Shown: positions 5,651 to 8,367 of the stretch, one piece after another
Layout of the letters: each line of letters begins with the position of its first letter
Position numbering within the stretch: the first letter of the stretch is position 1
Assembly: GCA_937892085.1 (NCBI GenBank)
Contig: CALAVD010000474.1
Location: 1 to 8,367, forward strand
Direction: 5' to 3'
Source: an uncultured Prevotellaceae bacterium
Lineage (GTDB): Bacteria > Bacteroidota > Bacteroidia > Bacteroidales > Muribaculaceae
DNA: 8,367 nucleotides
Notes under the pieces: generated by a model
The model's database searches: none
The model's input: the letters and a program-made list of their open reading frames with translations, nothing else
Told to the model about the DNA's origin: nothing
Made by a program: the position numbers and the translations under genes

Positions 5651-6268
5651 TTACTTCATGATTGAAATGATTGAACCTTTGCTACCTGGAACCGAGCCCT
5701 TCACGATGAGAAGGTTGTTCTCAGGCAAAATCTTGATGATCTCGAGATTTTGAACAGTAACTCTCTCGTTACCCATCTGTCCGGCCATACGCATGCCCTT
5801 GAACACTTTAGCTGGGTAAGAACAAGCACCAATAGAACCTGGCGCGCGGAAGCGGTCGTCCTGACCGTGGGTCTTCTGGCCTACACCACCAAAACCGTGG
5901 CGCTTAACAACGCCCTGGAATCCTTTACCTTTAGAGATCCCAATCACGTCAACATAGTGGTCGTCATTGAAGAAGTCAACAGTGAACACGTCACCTGCTT
6001 TGTACTCACCTTCAAAATCTTTGAACTCGGCCAAGTGTCGTTGTGGCTTTACTCCAGCTTTCTTGAAGTGACCTGCCTCGGGCTTGGTAGTGTGCTTGTC
6101 CTTCTTCTCGATGAAGCCAAGCTGCAAAGCCTCGTAGCCGTCTTTTTCAATAGTTTTCACCTGAGTAACTACACAAGGACCAACTTCGATAACAGTGCAC
6201 GGCACGTTCTTGCCGTCGGCACTGAAAACGGAAGTCATTCCGATTTTCTTTCCTAATAATCCTGGCAT
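5651..6268 (-). CDS. rplC: 50S ribosomal protein L3 (uL3)
   Basis: L3 is an early 50S assembly protein whose long loop approaches the peptidyl-transferase centre. The 205-residue product begins MPGLLGKKIGMTSVF, the usual start. The signature runs from GISKGKGFQGVVKRHGF (110-126) through THGQDDRFRAPGSIG (133-147), PAKVFKGMRMAGQMGNERVT (152-171), then ENNLLIVKGSVPG (183-195). Gln164 in AGQMGN aligns with the glutamine that PrmB methylates in E. coli; whether that modification occurs here is unknown. A 60-base A/T-rich spacer with a small hairpin separates it from rpsJ, and rplD follows after three bases. No Shine-Dalgarno sequence precedes the ATG. Stop TAA. The long plus-strand frame over this gene is a shadow. 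Confidence 0.98.
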   Translation of the reverse strand: MPGLLGKKIGMTSVFSADGKNVPCTVIEVGPCVVTQVKTIEKDGYEALQLGFIEKKDKHTTKPEAGHFKKAGVKPQRHLAEFKDFEGEYKAGDVFTVDFFNDDHYVDVIGISKGKGFQGVVKRHGFGGVGQKTHGQDDRFRAPGSIGACSYPAKVFKGMRMAGQMGNERVTVQNLEIIKILPENNLLIVKGSVPGSKGSIISIMK

Positions 6269-6316
6269 TTCTGTAATTGAATGAATTAAATGATTTATCT
6301 ATTTAAAGACTATTCT

Positions 6317-6334
6317 GTGTAAGACGTCCTACAC
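6317..6334 (-). other. Small hairpin spanning the rpsJ stop codon
   Basis: On the transcript the sequence GTGTAGGACGTCTTACAC can fold into a 7-bp stem (GTGTAGG with TCTTACAC minus the loop T, one G-U pair) closed by the loop ACGT. The last sense codon of rpsJ (GTG) and its TAG stop form the 5' arm. It is followed by A/T-rich sequence but no U tract. A role is unknown and it may be chance. Confidence 0.45.
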
Positions 6335-6634
6335 CTTGATTTCCACTTCGACACCACTCGGCAATTCGAGCTTCATCAAAGCATCTACTGTCTGTGCTGT
6401 GCTGCTGTAGATGTCGATAAGACGCTTGTAGCTGCAAAGCTGGAACTGTTCGCGTGCCTTCTTGTTGACGAAGGTTGAACGGTTAACGGTGAAGATGCGC
6501 TTGTGAGTAGGAAGAGGAATGGGTCCGCTGACGATAGCGCCCGTCACCTTCACGGTCTTCACAATCTTCTCGGCAGACTTGTCCACGAGGTTGTGGTCGT
6601 AGGACTTCAGTTTGATTCTGATTTTCTGACTCAT
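6329..6634 (-). CDS. rpsJ: 30S ribosomal protein S10 (uS10/NusE)
   Basis: S10 sits in the 30S head and also serves as NusE in transcription antitermination, linking NusB and NusG. The 101-residue product is standard. It has IRIKLKSYDHNLVDKSAEKI (5-24), TGAIVSGPIPLPT (31-43), then FTVNRSTFVNKKAREQF (48-64), YKRLIDIYS (69-77) and TVDALMKLELPSGVEVEIKV (82-101). The loop RSTFV (52-56) corresponds to the RSPHV region where tetracycline-class resistance changes occur in other bacteria; no resistance is implied. It is the first gene of the S10 block and lies 92 bases after fusA. It is the only gene here that ends in TAG; that stop lies in a small hairpin. No Shine-Dalgarno sequence is visible. Confidence 0.98.
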   Translation of the reverse strand: MSQKIRIKLKSYDHNLVDKSAEKIVKTVKVTGAIVSGPIPLPTHKRIFTVNRSTFVNKKAREQFQLCSYKRLIDIYSSTAQTVDALMKLELPSGVEVEIKV

Positions 6635-6680
6635 GTCTTTAATTTAGGATTTAATGATTGATGTATTTATTATAGGTGGT

Positions 6681-6710
6681 GGCGGCCAAAGAGTCATTTG
6701 CTTGGCCGCC
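6681..6710 (-). other. Perfect GC-rich inverted repeat in the fusA-rpsJ spacer
   Basis: GGCGGCCAA (6681-6689) and TTGGCCGCC (6702-6710) are exact reverse complements, 9 bp, around a 12-base loop. The repeat starts 17 bases after the fusA stop and lies 46 bases before rpsJ. On the transcript it would fold into a stable hairpin, but the following bases are ACCACCUAUAAUAAA, with no run of U. A canonical intrinsic terminator is therefore unlikely. A partial terminator, RNA processing site or 3' stabiliser for fusA mRNA is possible; this is inference. Confidence 0.7.
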
Positions 6711-6726
6711 CCTACCCTTTAGTTTC

Positions 6727-8367
6727 TTAAACCAGATCCACGCGACCCTTAATCTCCTCAAGCACGCTCTTGGCGATGCTGCTTGAAACGGGAGCATGAT
6801 GGTCATAGGTCATGCTGGAGGTTGCACGTCCGGAAGTGATGGTACGCAGAGCCGTCACATAGCCGAACATCTCACCCAGAGGAACCATTGCCTTCACAAT
6901 GCGGGCACCGCTGCGGCTGGTGTCCATACCCTCGACCTGACCGCGACGTTTGTTGAGGTCACCGATGACGTCACCCATGTTCTCTTCGGGCGTAACCACT
7001 TCGAGCTTCATGATGGGTTCCATCAAGACAGGCTTAGCCTGTGAACAGGCATTCTTATAAGCCTGAATAGCGCAAATCTCGAAGGAGAGCTGATCTGAGT
7101 CCACAGGGTGGAACGAGCCATCTACCAGCTCCACTTTCAGGCTGTCCATCGGGAAGCCACCGAGAATACCGTTTTTCATGGCACTCTCGAAGCCCTTCTG
7201 CACGGCAGGAATAAACTCCTTGGGAATGTTACCGCCCGTCACGCTATTGATGAACTGCAAGCCCGTACCTTCAAAGTCATCGTCTACAGGACCGACGTTA
7301 ACAATGATGTCAGCGAACTTACCGCGACCGCCCGACTGTTTCTTGTACACCTCACGGAGATTCACAATCTTGGTGATAGCTTCCTTATAGTTCACCTGAG
7401 GCTTACCCTGATTACATTCAACCTTGAACTCGCGTTTCAGACGGTCGATGATGATGTCGAGGTGCAGCTCACCCATACCGCTGATGACGGTCTGGCCGCT
7501 CTGCTCGTCTGTGCGGACGGTGAAAGTAGGATCTTCTTCCGCCAGCTTGGCCAAGCCGTTGCTGAGCTTGTCGAGATCTTTCTGAGTCTTGGGTTCCACG
7601 GCGATACCAATAACGGGATCGGGGAAGTCCATTGACTCCAGCACGATGGGTGCATCCTCCTCGCAGAGAGTATCACCGGTACGAATGTCCTTGAAGCCCA
7701 CACCCGCACCGATGTCACCGGCACCAATGACCTCGACAGGGTTCTGGTGATTGGAGTGCATCTGGAAGAGACGGCTCACACGTTCTTTCTTTCCCGAACG
7801 CGTATTGTATATGTAGGAGCCAGCCTCCACTTTGCCCGAATAGACACGGATGAAAGTCAAACGACCCACATACGGGTCAGTGGCAATCTTGAATGCCAAA
7901 GCCGATGTCTTTTCATCCTCGCTGGGTTTACGGTCTTCCTCTTCACCTGTTTCAGGGTTGGTACCGACCACATTGGGTGTATCCAGCGGGCTGGGCAAGA
8001 AAGCACAGACATAGTCAAGCAACGTCTGCACACCCTTGTTCTTGAAAGAAGAGCCGCAGAGCATGGGCGTGATTTCCATACTGACCGTTGCCGCACGCAG
8101 TCCTGCAAGGATTTCCTCCTCGGTAATGCTGTTAGGATCATCGAAGAATTTCTCCATGAGAGCCTCGTCATATTCGGCCACCGTTTCGAGCATCTTGTCA
8201 CGCCATTCCTGTGCCTCGTCCACGAGATCAGCGGGAATCTCCTCAACGCTGTATTCAGCGCCCATCGTCTCATCATGCCAGAGGATGGCCTTCATCTTAA
8301 TCAGGTCCACGACGCCTTTGAAGTTCTCTTCAGCACCGATGGGAATAACGACGGGGACAGCCTTTGC
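6727..8367 (-). CDS. fusA: Elongation factor G, C-terminal ~3/4 (5' end beyond window)
   Basis: EF-G is the GTPase that moves tRNAs and mRNA after peptide transfer and helps recycle ribosomes. The window holds 546 codons plus TAA. The reading frame stays open to the right edge, beginning AKAVPVVIPIGAEENFKGVV, which aligns with E. coli [20 protein letters not shown]. The GTG at 8308-8310 is therefore an internal Val, not a start, and about 155 N-terminal residues, including the P-loop, are missing. Counting from the window edge: the G5-type SSFKNKG is at 106-112, domain II has LAFKIATDPYVG (157-168), then GMGELHLD (297-304), QSGGRGKFAD in domain IV (344-353) and domain V PVLMEPIMKLEVVTPEE (446-462). 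His420 in GSFHPVDSD aligns with the domain IV tip histidine (E. coli His583). It is the canonical type by position beside rpsJ. Confidence 0.97.
   Translation of the reverse strand, partial: AKAVPVVIPIGAEENFKGVVDLIKMKAILWHDETMGAEYSVEEIPADLVDEAQEWRDKMLETVAEYDEALMEKFFDDPNSITEEEILAGLRAATVSMEITPMLCGSSFKNKGVQTLLDYVCAFLPSPLDTPNVVGTNPETGEEEDRKPSEDEKTSALAFKIATDPYVGRLTFIRVYSGKVEAGSYIYNTRSGKKERVSRLFQMHSNHQNPVEVIGAGDIGAGVGFKDIRTGDTLCEEDAPIVLESMDFPDPVIGIAVEPKTQKDLDKLSNGLAKLAEEDPTFTVRTDEQSGQTVISGMGELHLDIIIDRLKREFKVECNQGKPQVNYKEAITKIVNLREVYKKQSGGRGKFADIIVNVGPVDDDFEGTGLQFINSVTGGNIPKEFIPAVQKGFESAMKNGILGGFPMDSLKVELVDGSFHPVDSDQLSFEICAIQAYKNACSQAKPVLMEPIMKLEVVTPEENMGDVIGDLNKRRGQVEGMDTSRSGARIVKAMVPLGEMFGYVTALRTITSGRATSSMTYDHHAPVSSSIAKSVLEEIKGRVDLV

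Noticed and set aside
5750..6256. 168-residue plus-strand open frame opposite rplC
   Set aside because: Shadow of L3 on the opposite strand; no independent start signal or recognisable domain.
6669..6697. E. coli-like promoter before rpsJ: ATGACT, 17 bases, TATAAT on the minus strand
   Set aside because: The -10 match is perfect and the spacing fits, but the -35 is only 4 of 6 and lies in the hairpin loop. Bacteroidetes primary promoters use a different consensus (TTTG and TAnnTTTG), which is not present here, and A/T-rich spacers produce TATAAT easily.
6681..6710. Rho-independent terminator after fusA
   Set aside because: The stem is good but no U tract follows, and the ribosomal run continues directly downstream; kept only as an unexplained hairpin.
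7108..7635. 175-residue plus-strand open frame opposite fusA
   Set aside because: Shadow of EF-G, which is unambiguous on the minus strand.
8308..8310. GTG as the start of a shortened EF-G gene
   Set aside because: The frame stays open to the window edge and the extra 19 residues (AKAVPVVIPIGAEENFKGV) align with EF-G, so this codon is an internal valine.
1..8367. Search for a hidden accessory system (mobile element, CRISPR, defence, toxin pair, novel small gene)
   Set aside because: Genes fill nearly all of the window, the longest spacer is 92 bases, and no direct repeats, transposase, tRNA or unexplained open frame with support was found; this is conserved housekeeping sequence.

Overview
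This window is a densely packed run of translation genes, all transcribed from the minus strand. In transcription order (high to low coordinates) it reads fusA (5' part missing) - rpsJ - rplC - rplD - rplW - rplB - rpsS - rplV - rpsC - rplP - rpmC - rpsQ - rplN - rplX - rplE - rpsN (3' part missing). This is the classic S10 ribosomal-protein cluster running without a break into the start of the spc cluster. Every gene is recognisable from its protein sequence, and apart from the two cut by the window edges all are full length and intact.

The organism is very likely a member of Bacteroidales, probably close to Prevotella or Bacteroides. Four things point there. The protein sequences carry lineage-typical features: S3 beginning MGQKVNPISN, L22 with an extended N-terminus and an RPAPQGRGYR segment, L2 with DHPMGGGEG, and EF-G ending in KGRVDLV. 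fusA lies directly upstream of rpsJ with no tuf gene between them. S14 is the long, zinc-free type. Most genes lack a Shine-Dalgarno sequence and have A-rich leaders instead. This assignment comes from remembered family sequences, not from a database search.

Layout: 6727-8367 holds the C-terminal three quarters of elongation factor G. A 92-base spacer (6635-6726) with a perfect GC-rich inverted repeat separates it from rpsJ. The S10 block runs from 6634 down to 1429, and the spc block (L14, L24, L5, S14) from 1426 to the left edge. Spacers range from a 1-base overlap (rplX/rplE) to 92 bases, so no stretch over 300 bases lacks a gene. No RNA gene, mobile element, CRISPR array or long repeat was seen.

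The products act together in the ribosome. S3, S10, S14, S17 and S19 belong to the 30S subunit. L2, L3, L4, L5, L14, L16, L22, L23, L24 and L29 belong to the 50S subunit, and EF-G drives translocation. Co-transcription would keep their synthesis balanced. I found no novel system. The points worth a second look are small: two spacer hairpins (one containing the only TAG stop in the cluster), two Shine-Dalgarno-like sites that stand out against a mostly SD-free background, the TAATG overlap, and a few lineage-type residue changes.
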